Shown here piece after piece: positions 1 to 8,994 of a DNA stretch of 64,000 nt. The stretch covers positions 62,001-126,000 of the forward strand of contig NZ_NERX01000004.1 in NCBI RefSeq assembly GCF_003063335.1. The letters run 5' to 3'. The DNA is from Limnohabitans sp. MMS-10A-192. Lineage in GTDB: Bacteria; Pseudomonadota; Gammaproteobacteria; Burkholderiales; Burkholderiaceae_C. The translations under genes were made by a program, and so were the position numbers. Under the pieces are notes generated by a model that saw nothing but the letters and a program-made list of their open reading frames with translations, had not been told where the DNA came from and did no database searches. The stretch's first letter is position 1. The number at the start of each line of letters is the position of its first letter.

Positions 1-128
1 ATTTGCACCCGGTGTGTTTGACCGCCGCAGGCAAGAGCGAGCCCACTTGCGAAGGCCAGTGGGTGGATGCAAAGGCCTGGCCGGACTTGGGCTTGCCTGC
101 ACCCATTCGGCAATTGCTTCAAATGTGA
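1..128 (+). CDS. mutY: A/G-specific adenine glycosylase MutY, 3' end (partial)
   Basis: The reading frame that starts at base 3 is open from the window edge to TGA 126-128 and encodes only the last 41 residues. It begins LHPVCLTAAGK and ends LGLPAPIRQLLQM. The opening 'LHP' and the closing 'LGLPAP[IV]R-LL' pattern are typical of the C-terminal, MutT-like domain of proteobacterial MutY, which removes adenine mispaired with 8-oxoguanine. The catalytic helix-hairpin-helix and iron-sulfur parts lie outside the window, so the call rests on this short tail. The gene converges on radC, 24 bases away. It could be another protein with a chance match, but gene end, spacing and motif agree. Confidence 0.6.
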   Translation, partial: LHPVCLTAAGKSEPTCEGQWVDAKAWPDLGLPAPIRQLLQM

Positions 129-152
129 TGCGCTCGCCCAACCCCGGGGCGA

Positions 153-824
153 TCACAAAAGGCCTTGCTCGGCCATCGACAGCGATTGCCCCTGCCCGAC
201 GATGATGTGGTCCAGCACCCGCACATCCACCAGGGCCAGGGAGGCTTTGAGGTTTTGCGTCAAAGCCTCGTCGGCGCGGCTGGGTTGCACCGAGCCGCTG
301 GGGTGGTTGTGCGAGAGCACCACGGCGGCAGCTTGGTGGTGCAGGGCGCGCAGGACGACTTCGCGGGGGTACACACTGGTCTGGCTGAGCGTGCCGCGAA
401 AAAGCTCTTCCATGGCCAGCAGCCGGTTCTGGCTGTCCAGAAACAGCACGGCGAAGACCTCGTGGTTTTTGTGAGCCAGTTGCAGCTGCAGGTACTGCTT
501 GACGGCATCGGGCGTGTGAAAGGCTTCGCGCTCTTGCAGGCGCTGAAGCATGGCGCGGCGGGCGATTTCAAACACGGCCAGCAGCTCGGCCTGTTTGGCA
601 GGCCCCAGGCCTTTGACCAGTTTGAGTGAGGCAGGCGTAGCTTGCAAAAGCCCCGCGATGCCGTTCGCGGCCAGCAACTCTTGGGAGAGTTCAAAAACGT
701 TCTTGCCCGCCATGCCGGTGCGCAGCAAGATGGCCAGAAGCTCGACATCGCTCAGGGCCTGTGGGCCTCGGGCGAGCAGTTTTTCGCGTGGCCGCGCACC
801 TGGCGGCAAGTCCTTGATGCCCAT
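153..824 (-). CDS. radC: RadC family DNA repair protein / JAB-domain protein
   Basis: A 223-residue protein with the RadC layout: an N-terminal helix-hairpin-helix segment ([21 protein letters not shown]; 'GLGPAKQ' near residue 85) followed by a JAB1/MPN metal-binding domain. The metallopeptidase-type motif is visible as a conserved Glu region ([10 protein letters not shown]) and HNHPSG with the following S-x2-D. The family is linked to DNA repair and recombination, but the biochemical activity of bacterial RadC is not settled. ATG at 824 was chosen because it gives the conserved start MGIKDLPPG. An upstream in-frame start at 869 adds 15 residues without family resemblance. The gene is divergent from fkpB and convergent with mutY. 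Confidence 0.9.
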   Translation of the reverse strand: MGIKDLPPGARPREKLLARGPQALSDVELLAILLRTGMAGKNVFELSQELLAANGIAGLLQATPASLKLVKGLGPAKQAELLAVFEIARRAMLQRLQEREAFHTPDAVKQYLQLQLAHKNHEVFAVLFLDSQNRLLAMEELFRGTLSQTSVYPREVVLRALHHQAAAVVLSHNHPSGSVQPSRADEALTQNLKASLALVDVRVLDHIIVGQGQSLSMAEQGLL

Positions 825-954
825 TTGAAGCCCCTCCCTGGAGCAGCCTTGTGGCTGACAAGCCCCCATGAAGGGGACGGGTCAGCCTGGCTTTTTACAA
901 TAGTGGCTTCTTTATGCCCGTTTGCCCGCTTTGGCGGCATTCCAGAAAACCCTT

Positions 955-1398
955 ATGTCCACAGTCCAACCCGGTTCCTTTTTGACGCTTCACTACCGCC
1001 TGGCGGGGCCGCAAGGGGACATCATCAACACCTTCAACGAAAAGCCTGCCACCTTGTCGCTGGGCTCTGGCGAGCTGACGCCAGGCATGGAGCAGCGCCT
1101 GATGGGGCTGGCCGAAGGCACCCGCACCGTGCTCGACTTGCCCGCAGGCGAGGCTTTTGGTGACCACAACCCCGACATGCAGCAGTGGGTGGCCCGCAAG
1201 CTGCTCAACGAGCTGGGCGACCCGATGGAAAAGTACGCCGCAGGCGATGTGGTGCAGTTCCCCACGCCCGACGGCATGGGCACGTATGCGGGCACGGTCT
1301 TGCAGGTGGGTGACGATGGCGCGGTGCTGTTTGACTTCAACCACCCGCTGGCGGGTCAACCGGTGACTTTCGAAGTTCAGCTGATTGGGGTGCTGTGA
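955..1398 (+). CDS. fkpB: FKBP-type peptidyl-prolyl cis-trans isomerase (SlpA/FkpB-like)
   Basis: A 147-residue FKBP-fold prolyl isomerase of the SlyD/SlpA group: QPGSFLTLHYRL at the N terminus, LGSGELTPGMEQRLMGLAEG as the core, and an inserted flap domain (residues about 70-120) before the last strand VTFEVQLIGVL. No signal peptide is visible, so it should act in the cytoplasm on proline bonds during folding. The start at 955 gives MSTVQPGSF; an upstream ATG at 922 in the same frame adds residues that do not match the family. The TGA shares one base with the ATG of ispH, giving translational coupling. The fkpB-ispH order is conserved in many Proteobacteria, which supports the assignment. Confidence 0.9.
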   Translation: MSTVQPGSFLTLHYRLAGPQGDIINTFNEKPATLSLGSGELTPGMEQRLMGLAEGTRTVLDLPAGEAFGDHNPDMQQWVARKLLNELGDPMEKYAAGDVVQFPTPDGMGTYAGTVLQVGDDGAVLFDFNHPLAGQPVTFEVQLIGVL

Positions 1399-2330
1399 TG
1401 ACATCTGAAATTTTATTGGCCGAGCCGCGTGGCTTTTGTGCGGGTGTGGACAGGGCGATCGACATCGTCGAGCACGCGCTGGCCAAGTTTGGTCGCCCGA
1501 TTTATGTGCGCCACGAGATCGTGCACAACACCTATGTGGTCAACGACCTCAAGGACAAGGGCGCGATATTCATCGAAGAGTTGTCCGAAGTGCCGCCCGG
1601 TGCAACGCTGATCTTCAGCGCCCACGGCGTGAGCCTGGCGGTGCAGCAAGAGGCGCAGCAGCGGGGCTTTCGCATTTTTGATGCCACTTGCCCCTTGGTG
1701 AGCAAGGTGCATGTGGAGCTGGCCAAGCTGCACAAAGAAGGCTACGAGTTCATCATGATCGGCCACAAGGGCCATCCCGAGGTGGAAGGCACCATGGGCC
1801 AGCTCGACAGCGGCATCCACTTGGTGGAAGACGTGACCGATGTGGCCAAAGTACAGCCCGGCCAGACCGAGAAGCTGGCGGTGGTGACGCAAACCACGCT
1901 GAGCGTGGACGATGCCGCGGAGATCGTGGCGGCTGTCAAAGCCCGCTTTCCACAAGTGCGCGAACCCAAACAGCAAGACATTTGCTACGCCACCCAGAAC
2001 CGCCAGGATGCGGTCAAGCTGCTCAGCCCACAAGTGGATGTGGTGATCGTGGTGGGCAGCCCGACCAGCTCCAACAGCAACCGCCTGCGCGAGCTGGCTG
2101 ACCGTTTGGGTACGCCGGCTTACATGGTGGACAGCGCGGCGGATCTGGACCCCGCTTGGTTTGAAAACGCTCAAAAAGTCGGCTTGACCGCTGGTGCTTC
2201 GGCTCCCGATGTGCTGGTGCAAGAGGTGATCCAGCGTCTGCGCGATCTGGGCGCGGTGTCGGTGCGCACGCTGGACGGGATTCAGGAAACCATCAAGTTC
2301 CCGCTGCCCAAAGGGCTCAAGCTGGATTGA
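1398..2330 (+). CDS. ispH: 4-hydroxy-3-methylbut-2-enyl diphosphate reductase IspH
   Basis: This 310-residue protein catalyses the last step of the methylerythritol-phosphate pathway, reducing HMBPP to IPP and DMAPP with a [4Fe-4S] cluster. All three cluster cysteines are visible: C14 (EPRGFCAGV), C98 (DATCPLVSKVH) and C196 (DICYATQNRQ). The substrate-binding residues H43, H76 (SAHG), H126 and E128 (GHKGHPEVEG) and the S-x-N stretch SPTSSNSNRL are also present. The length matches the family. ATG 1398 overlaps the fkpB stop by one base; a GTG one codon upstream is possible. It is the downstream gene of the fkpB-ispH pair. Confidence 0.97.
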   Translation: MTSEILLAEPRGFCAGVDRAIDIVEHALAKFGRPIYVRHEIVHNTYVVNDLKDKGAIFIEELSEVPPGATLIFSAHGVSLAVQQEAQQRGFRIFDATCPLVSKVHVELAKLHKEGYEFIMIGHKGHPEVEGTMGQLDSGIHLVEDVTDVAKVQPGQTEKLAVVTQTTLSVDDAAEIVAAVKARFPQVREPKQQDICYATQNRQDAVKLLSPQVDVVIVVGSPTSSNSNRLRELADRLGTPAYMVDSAADLDPAWFENAQKVGLTAGASAPDVLVQEVIQRLRDLGAVSVRTLDGIQETIKFPLPKGLKLD

Positions 2331-2389
2331 ATCTCTGTTGCCCTCGTCATGTTCTGCGGATCAAGAGGCCACGCCTTGTGGGTGAAGAT

Positions 2390-3831
<1,442 letters not shown>

Positions 3832-3862
3832 TTCGGGCCTGCCTCATTCAAGGAGACTGTCG

Positions 3863-4312
3863 ATGACTTCCCGTTTGTCTTTCATGGCGGTGGTGCTGGC
3901 TCTGTTGACCGCGTGTGCCAACACGACAATGGCACCTGCTGTGAGCGCTGGTGTCGACGGCCAAGTGCCCAATGCCAACCAACTTCTGGGGCAGCTGAGC
4001 TTGCCCCCAGGCGCACGTCTGCTGAGTGACCAGTCTTTGATCATTGGCTCGGGTGACAACTGGGTGGGCCGTGTGGTGCTCGATGTGGGCCGCAATCCGG
4101 ACACCGCCTACGGGTTCTTTCTGGAGAGCTACCCCCCGCAGGGTTGGGCGGTGGTGTCGGCTGTGCGAGGCAAAACGAGCCTGTTGGTTTTGACCCGTCA
4201 GGAGCGCACGGCAACGGTGGAATTGATCGATGGCGGCCTGTTAGGCACCAGTCAGATCGTTTTGACCATGGCGCCGCGCAATGCCACGGTGATGTTGCCC
4301 AAAAAGCCCTGA
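3863..4312 (+). CDS. Putative lipoprotein of unknown function
   Basis: A 149-residue protein with an N-terminal hydrophobic stretch and lipobox (LALLTAC, Cys at 18), so it is probably exported and lipid-anchored in the outer membrane. The mature part has no cysteine and no motif that I recognise; it includes LPPGARLLSDQSLIIGSGDNW and alternates short beta-like segments. A purine-rich AAGGAGA lies 7-8 bases before ATG 3863. It follows serS by 31 bases in the same direction and may be co-transcribed. It ends 37 bases before tRNA-Ser. No function should be assigned. Confidence 0.75.
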   Translation: MTSRLSFMAVVLALLTACANTTMAPAVSAGVDGQVPNANQLLGQLSLPPGARLLSDQSLIIGSGDNWVGRVVLDVGRNPDTAYGFFLESYPPQGWAVVSAVRGKTSLLVLTRQERTATVELIDGGLLGTSQIVLTMAPRNATVMLPKKP

Positions 4313-4349
4313 GTGCTCTGATAGAATCTGAGGCTCGACAAGATACTCA

Positions 4350-4440
4350 GGAGCGATGGCAGAGTGGTCGAATGCGCCGGACTCGAAATCCGGTATACGG
4401 TTATACCGTATCGAGGGTTCGAATCCCTCTTGCTCCGCCA
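4350..4440 (+). tRNA. serU: tRNA-Ser(CGA)
   Basis: A 91-base gene that folds as a class II tRNA. The acceptor stem GGAGCGA pairs with TTGCTCC, discriminator G, and CCA is encoded at 4438-4440. The anticodon stem CCGGA/TCCGG encloses the loop CTCGAAA with anticodon CGA at 4384-4386, which reads UCG. The variable arm TATACGGTTATACCGTA forms a long hairpin, as expected for serine, and the T arm GAGGG-TTCGAAT-CCCTC is perfect. A TAGAAT box at 4322-4327 lies where a -10 element could be. Confidence 0.97.
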
Positions 4441-4444
4441 ATAC

Positions 4445-4471
4445 AAAAAACCCCGCACTGCGGGGTTTTTT
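4445..4471 (+). terminator. Rho-independent terminator after tRNA-Ser
   Basis: The stem CCCCGC / GCGGGG with loop ACT is flanked by six A on the left and six T on the right, directly after the tRNA CCA end. The A and T runs make it usable in both directions. Confidence 0.9.
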
Positions 4472-4513
4472 CTTGGTCAATGTCGAAGACTTGTTAACCA
4501 TTGGACTGTGACC

Positions 4514-4681
4514 ATGAATTTCTTGAAGCTGATTGTTGCGCTCGCACTGAGCATGTTTGTTTTGTCCGGATGCACTTTGTTGGCGATTGCTGATGCTGCG
4601 GGTTCTGCCGTGGTTTATGGCGTCAAGACCACTGTCAATGTGCTGGATGCGGTGACGCCCGACATCGTCAACAAGAAGTAA
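4514..4681 (+). CDS. Small lipoprotein, 55 aa
   Basis: A 55-residue protein with a hydrophobic N terminus and a clear lipobox (FVLSGC, Cys at about 19), leaving a mature peptide of about 36 residues: CTLLAIADAAGSAVVYGVKT and a short tail ending TPDIVNKK. It resembles the small proteobacterial lipoproteins with an AVDTA/VVYGVKT-type body that carry no known function. It sits between two strong terminators (4445-4471 and 4681-4707), so it is probably a single-gene transcript. The stop codon overlaps the second terminator's A-run. Confidence 0.7.
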   Translation: MNFLKLIVALALSMFVLSGCTLLAIADAAGSAVVYGVKTTVNVLDAVTPDIVNKK

Positions 4682-4707
4682 AAAAGCCCCGCATTGCGGG
4701 GCTTTTT
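4681..4707. terminator. Bidirectional Rho-independent terminator
   Basis: The stem AGCCCCGC / GCGGGGCT with loop ATT has AAAAA upstream and TTTTT downstream. It lies between the small lipoprotein gene (+) and the response-regulator gene (-), so it can stop transcription from both sides. Confidence 0.9.
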
Positions 4708-4725
4708 GACAAGAGCGATGTTGGC

Positions 4726-5331
4726 TTAAATGCCCAGCCATCCGTTGGTGCGTGCGAAGTGCAAGGCCTGTGTGCGGCTGTTGACGCCCAAGCGGCGGAA
4801 CAAGCGCCAGAAGTGCACCTTGACGGTGTGCTCACTGATGCTGAGTTTCTCGGCGATGTCGCGGTTGGACAAACCCTGGTCCAACATCAAGATCAATTGC
4901 TTTTGGCGCTTGGAGAGTTTGGTTGGGCCTGCCGTGGGGTTGGCCGCTTCTTCTTCGGACTCTTCCTCGGTGATCAACAAGGAGCGCAGGGCTGCAATGA
5001 TCTGTGTCGGGCTGTTGGATTTTTCGATGAACACATCGGCGCCGGCCTGCAGGCAGCGGTCTTCGAATTCGCTGGCGCTGGAGCTGGTCACCACAGCCAA
5101 TGGCACGTCAGGGAATTTGGCCTTGAGCAACTGCACGCCAGACATGCCCAGCGTATCGGGCAGCTGTAAATCCAGGCAGAACAATTCAGCCGCACCATTC
5201 TTCTCGACCGTGGATTCGACCACGTTCAATTTGTGGATTGGAATGATTTTCAGACCTGGTTTGACGCGATGAACCAGCATGGTCAGCGCGTCGCGCATCA
5301 GGGGGTGGTCGTCGATGACGTAAACAGTCAT
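4726..5331 (-). CDS. LuxR/NarL-type response regulator, orphan
   Basis: A 201-residue two-domain regulator. The receiver domain (residues 1-120) has the acidic pair D7-D8 (YVIDDHP), the phospho-acceptor D54 (FCLDLQLPD) and the conserved Lys in FIEKSNS. An acidic linker (EEESEEEAANP) joins it to a C-terminal GerE/LuxR helix-turn-helix (KLSKRQKQLILMLDQGLSNR and on to KVHFWRLFRRLGV). It should bind DNA when phosphorylated. No sensor kinase is next to it, so its signal is unknown. The 84-base gap to trpS upstream is AT-rich and probably holds its promoter. Confidence 0.9.
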   Translation of the reverse strand: MTVYVIDDHPLMRDALTMLVHRVKPGLKIIPIHKLNVVESTVEKNGAAELFCLDLQLPDTLGMSGVQLLKAKFPDVPLAVVTSSSASEFEDRCLQAGADVFIEKSNSPTQIIAALRSLLITEEESEEEAANPTAGPTKLSKRQKQLILMLDQGLSNRDIAEKLSISEHTVKVHFWRLFRRLGVNSRTQALHFARTNGWLGI

Positions 5332-5415
5332 GATTTGAATCTCGGTGTTAGTCGGAAAGTATAAGGATACCAGCTATTTCAGAGTTTTGCAGAAATTTCG
5401 TTGAAATCTATAAAA

Positions 5416-6735
5416 TCATTTTATGAATTTTTCGTTGGCAGTTTCGAGTATTTTTAGGCTTTCAGCGAGCAGTGCCTGCATGTGCTGGCTGAGTGGCTCT
5501 ACGTGTGAAATCAATTGTTCCAGACAGTTGATGCCTTCGGTTTTCAAAAGAGCGATGGTCTGAGCCGCTTCTTTGGGCGAAGCAAATCCCTTGCTTTGCA
5601 GCAGCAACTGGCCTTGCGCATCGACCATCTTGAAATAGAACTGGCCGTCTTTTTCGCGGTATTGCTTGAAGCTGGGCAGTGCCACTTTGCTTTCTTTGGC
5701 GCCGGATGCGCTGGTGCCTGAAGACAGGGCGCGCAGGCCCACCGCATGGCGCAATTCCTTGATGAAAGGCGTGGCCATCTGGCGGGCTTTGTCGGCACCG
5801 GCCAGCAAGATCTGGTCGAGCTTGGCGGGGTTGTTGATCAGTTCCTGGTACTGCTCGCGCATCGGTGCGATTTCGCGGTCGATGCGCTCGAACAGCACTT
5901 GTTTGGCATCGCCCCAGGCGATGCCCTCTGCATAGGCTTTGGCCAGAGCGGCCGTTTCTTCAGCGCTGGCAAAGGCTTGGTAAATCTGGAACAACGCGGA
6001 GCCTTCCGTGCTCTTGGCTTCGCCAGGGGCTTTGGAGTCGGTGACGATGCTGGCGATTTGTTTGCGCATTTGCGCAGCAGGTGCAAACAGCGGGATGGTG
6101 TTGTCGTAGCTCTTGCTCATCTTGCGGCCATCCAGCCCGGGCAAGAGGGCGACCGACGCTTCGACCACCGCTTCGGGCAACACAAAGTGTTCGCCATACA
6201 GGTGGTTGAAGCTGGAGGCCATGTCGCGCGCCATCTCGATGTGCTGGATCTGGTCGCGACCCACCGGCACTTTGTGCGCCTTGAACATCAGGATGTCTGC
6301 GCCCATGAGCACGGGGTACATGAACAGACCGGCGGTCACATCGCTGTCGGGGTCGTGGCCTGCGGCGTTGTTTTTGTCGACGGCAGCTTTGTAGGCGTGG
6401 GCGCGGTTGAGCACCCCCTTGCCTGTCACGCAGGTCAGGAACCAGGTCAGCTCCGGGATTTCCGGGATGTCGGACTGGCGGTAAAAAGTGACCTTGTCGG
6501 TGTCCAGTCCCGAGGCGATCCAGCTGGCGGCGATCTCCAGCGTTGAGCGCTGAATGCGGGCCGGGTCATCGCATTTGATGAGCGCGTGGTAATCGGCCAG
6601 GAAATAAAAACCGTCGGTGTTCGCGTTACGGCTGGCCTGCACCGTGGGGCGGATGGCGCCCACATAGTTGCCCAGGTGGGGTGTGCCAGTGGTGGTGATG
6701 CCGGTGAGGACGCGGGTGCGTGGGGTAGAGGTCAT
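5416..6735 (-). CDS. trpS: Tryptophanyl-tRNA synthetase with C-terminal extra domain
   Basis: A class I synthetase that charges tRNA-Trp. The HIGH-type motif is TPHLGNY near residue 18 and the KMSKS motif is GRKMSKSYDN near residue 208. At 439 residues it is about 100 longer than the usual bacterial TrpS of 330-350. The extra C-terminal part contains FKQYREKDGQFYFKMVDAQG followed by LLLQSKGFASPKEAAQTI, a pattern that looks like the YegP/DUF1508 fold, and then a helical tail. The synthetase core appears intact. ATG 6735 is the only start that keeps the N-terminal strand. The M50 protease gene lies 33 bases upstream on the same strand. Confidence 0.95.
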   Translation of the reverse strand: MTSTPRTRVLTGITTTGTPHLGNYVGAIRPTVQASRNANTDGFYFLADYHALIKCDDPARIQRSTLEIAASWIASGLDTDKVTFYRQSDIPEIPELTWFLTCVTGKGVLNRAHAYKAAVDKNNAAGHDPDSDVTAGLFMYPVLMGADILMFKAHKVPVGRDQIQHIEMARDMASSFNHLYGEHFVLPEAVVEASVALLPGLDGRKMSKSYDNTIPLFAPAAQMRKQIASIVTDSKAPGEAKSTEGSALFQIYQAFASAEETAALAKAYAEGIAWGDAKQVLFERIDREIAPMREQYQELINNPAKLDQILLAGADKARQMATPFIKELRHAVGLRALSSGTSASGAKESKVALPSFKQYREKDGQFYFKMVDAQGQLLLQSKGFASPKEAAQTIALLKTEGINCLEQLISHVEPLSQHMQALLAESLKILETANEKFIK

Positions 6736-6768
6736 GAAGAAGTCAGCGAATGGGTATCGGGAGGGCGA

Positions 6769-7431
6769 TCAGCGGATCAAGGCTGCCAGCGGGCTCAACA
6801 GCAGTTTGAGCAGATCAAAGGTCACGCCAATGAGCGGTTGCATCCACAGGCTGTTGACCACGCCGGTGATGACCAAGGCCATGACGATGAAAAAGCCCCA
6901 AGGCTCGATCTTGGACACCATGAGCGCCTGGCGCCAGGGCAGCAGGCCCACCAGGATGCGGCCACCGTCCAGCGGGGGCAATGGAAACAGGTTGAAGGCG
7001 AACATGACCACATTGGTCAGCATGCCGGCTTTGCACATGTCGATGAAAAAGCGTTCACTCACACCCGCTGCAGCCAGCGCATAAAGCAAGATGCCCCACA
7101 ACAGGGCTTGCAGCAAGTTGGCTGCCGGGCCTGCCAGGGCGACCCAGACCATGTCGCGCTTGGGGTGGCGCAGGTGGTCAAAACGCACCGGCACAGGCTT
7201 GGCATAGCCAAACAGGAAAGCGCCCCCCGTGCTGAAGTACAGCAGCAGCGGCATCAGTATGGTGCCTATGGGGTCGATGTGCACCAGGGGGTTGAGCGTC
7301 ACGCGCCCCAGCATCGCGGCGGTGGAGTCGCCCAGACGCTGCGCGGCATAGCCGTGTGCGGCTTCGTGCAAGGTGATGGCAAAGATCACCGGCAGGGCGT
7401 AGATCAGGACGGTTTGGATGAGGTCAGACAT
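6769..7431 (-). CDS. Site-2-protease-type M50 zinc metallopeptidase (YwhC/Rip-like)
   Basis: A 220-residue integral membrane protease with about five to six hydrophobic segments. The zinc motif HEAAH (HExxH) lies in the first membrane segment (ITLHEAAHGYAAQRLGD) and the third ligand motif in NLFPLPPLDGGRIL. It belongs to the short M50 group without PDZ or CBS domains. Substrates are unknown. ATG 7431 is preferred; a GTG two codons upstream is an alternative. The minus-strand order yciO-like, M50, trpS is common in Burkholderiales, suggesting co-transcription. Confidence 0.9.
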   Translation of the reverse strand: MSDLIQTVLIYALPVIFAITLHEAAHGYAAQRLGDSTAAMLGRVTLNPLVHIDPIGTILMPLLLYFSTGGAFLFGYAKPVPVRFDHLRHPKRDMVWVALAGPAANLLQALLWGILLYALAAAGVSERFFIDMCKAGMLTNVVMFAFNLFPLPPLDGGRILVGLLPWRQALMVSKIEPWGFFIVMALVITGVVNSLWMQPLIGVTFDLLKLLLSPLAALIR

Positions 7432-7467
7432 GTTCACCCCCCGATTGTCTCAGACCAAGGCGACTGC

Positions 7468-8091
7468 TCAGAGTCCCAAGAGCGCGAGATCGCCTTGCCC
7501 ATGGCGCAAAACCTCAGGGCTGTCGCCGCTCATGTCCACCACGGTGGTGGGCTCCAGTGAACAGGCGCCCGCATCGATGACCGCGCCCAGTTGGTGTTCT
7601 AGGCGCTCGCGGATCTCCTCCGGGTCGTTGAGTGGGCCGTCATCGCCGGGCAAGATCAAAGTGGCGGCCAGCAGCGGCGCGCCGTGCAGGGCCAGCAGTT
7701 CCTGCAGCACGGTGTGAGCGGGCACCCGCAGGCCAATGGTTTTGCGCTGGGGGTGGCTGACACGGCGTGGCACTTCTTTGGTGGCCTCCAGAATGAAGGT
7801 GAAAGGCCCCGGCGTGGCTTGCTTGATGGTGCGGAACTGTTTGTTGTCCACCCTCGCGTAATTGGCCAGCTCGCTCAGGTCGCGGCACAAAAGTGTGAGG
7901 TGGTGTTTGTCGTCCACGCCGCGCACACGGCGCAGCTGGTCCGCAGCGCTCTTGTCGTCCAAGTGGCAGACCAGGGCGTAGCTCGAATCGGTGGGCACGG
8001 CCAGCACATGGCCTTGGTTCAGCAGTTGCACCGCTTGCTTGAGCAAACGTGCCTGCGGGTTGTCGGGGTGGACGCTGAAAAATTGGGCCAT
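7468..8091 (-). CDS. Sua5/YciO/YrdC family protein
   Basis: A 207-residue YrdC-fold protein. It shows the family's nucleotide and threonine pocket features: GHVLAVPTDSSYALVCHL, RRVRGVDDKHHLTLLC and PGPFTFILEATKEVPRR, followed by IGLRVPAH. These place it closer to the YciO branch (about 206 residues) than to TsaC (about 190) or to the longer Sua5. TsaC/Sua5 make threonylcarbamoyl-AMP for tRNA t6A; the role of YciO is less clear. It starts 6 bases after the DMT exporter gene ends on the same strand, so it belongs to the PHP-DMT-YciO-M50-trpS direction of transcription. Confidence 0.88.
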   Translation of the reverse strand: MAQFFSVHPDNPQARLLKQAVQLLNQGHVLAVPTDSSYALVCHLDDKSAADQLRRVRGVDDKHHLTLLCRDLSELANYARVDNKQFRTIKQATPGPFTFILEATKEVPRRVSHPQRKTIGLRVPAHTVLQELLALHGAPLLAATLILPGDDGPLNDPEEIRERLEHQLGAVIDAGACSLEPTTVVDMSGDSPEVLRHGQGDLALLGL

Positions 8092-8097
8092 GGTCGC

Positions 8098-8994
8098 TCA
8101 GGATTCGATGGGTTCAATCGTCACGCGATTTTCATGCACGGTCAGCCAGGCGCCCAGTGCACCGCACAAAGCGATCAGGCCCATGCCCATGAAAGTCCAT
8201 TGGTCAGGCAAGTGATGAAAGACCACCCAGCCGCCCAGCACGCCAAAAGCGATCTGTGCGTACATGTAGGGCGTGAGCGTGGCCGCTGGCGCACGGCCAT
8301 AGGCCAGGATCAGCAGGAAGTGGCCGATCGAGGCGAGCACGCCCATGATCAAGAGCTGCAGCCAGACGGTCCAGTCGGTCGGCATTTTCCAGACAAAGGG
8401 CAGGACCAGAGAGGCCAGGATCGTGCCGATCCAGCCGGTGTAAAAGTGCATGGTGATCGGGTCTTCGGTCTTGGTCATCTGGCTGGTCAGCAGCTGAAAG
8501 GCCGAGTTGGTGATCACCAGCGTCAAAGGCAGGACCACGGTCCAGTCAAAGTGGTGGGTGCCGGGCCGAATGATGACCAAGGTGCCGACAAAACCGCCCA
8601 CCAGAAGGCTCCAGCGCAGCGGGCGTATTTTTTCCTTCAGCTTCCAGGCGGCGAACACCGTGATGACCAAAGGGGCCAGCAAGGCAATGGCCGTGAACTC
8701 GCCCACCGGCATGTACTTCAAGCTGAAAAACGCCAGGATCGAGCAGGCAAACAGCAGCAGGCCACGGGCCAGTTGAAATTTGGGGTGCCTGGTCAACAAC
8801 ACCCTGCGGCCACGACCAGGCCAAACCACCACCGTGGTGATGACGGCCTGGATGGCGTAGCGGAACCACAAGGCCACCAGCAAGGAAATGCTGGTGCTGA
8901 TGTGGCGGGTGGTGGTGTCCAGTGTGGCAAAACAGGCCAGGGCCAGCACAACCAGGCCGATGCCTTGCAAGGTGTTGGGGGCAGGTCTTCTCAC
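8098..8994 (-). CDS. EamA/DMT family permease
   Basis: A 298-residue inner-membrane protein with about ten hydrophobic segments in two EamA repeats (GIGLVVLALACFATLDTTTR; then ALLAPLVITVFAAWKLKEK; second repeat from residue about 150). Transporters of this family export metabolites or act as multidrug exporters; the substrate is not evident. The GTG at 8994 is chosen as start because it overlaps the TGA of the upstream PHP gene (GTGA), a coupling arrangement, and leaves a normal N terminus. Reading further upstream gives an open frame to 9399 that lies inside the PHP gene and is not real. Confidence 0.85.
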   Translation of the reverse strand: MRRPAPNTLQGIGLVVLALACFATLDTTTRHISTSISLLVALWFRYAIQAVITTVVVWPGRGRRVLLTRHPKFQLARGLLLFACSILAFFSLKYMPVGEFTAIALLAPLVITVFAAWKLKEKIRPLRWSLLVGGFVGTLVIIRPGTHHFDWTVVLPLTLVITNSAFQLLTSQMTKTEDPITMHFYTGWIGTILASLVLPFVWKMPTDWTVWLQLLIMGVLASIGHFLLILAYGRAPAATLTPYMYAQIAFGVLGGWVVFHHLPDQWTFMGMGLIALCGALGAWLTVHENRVTIEPIES

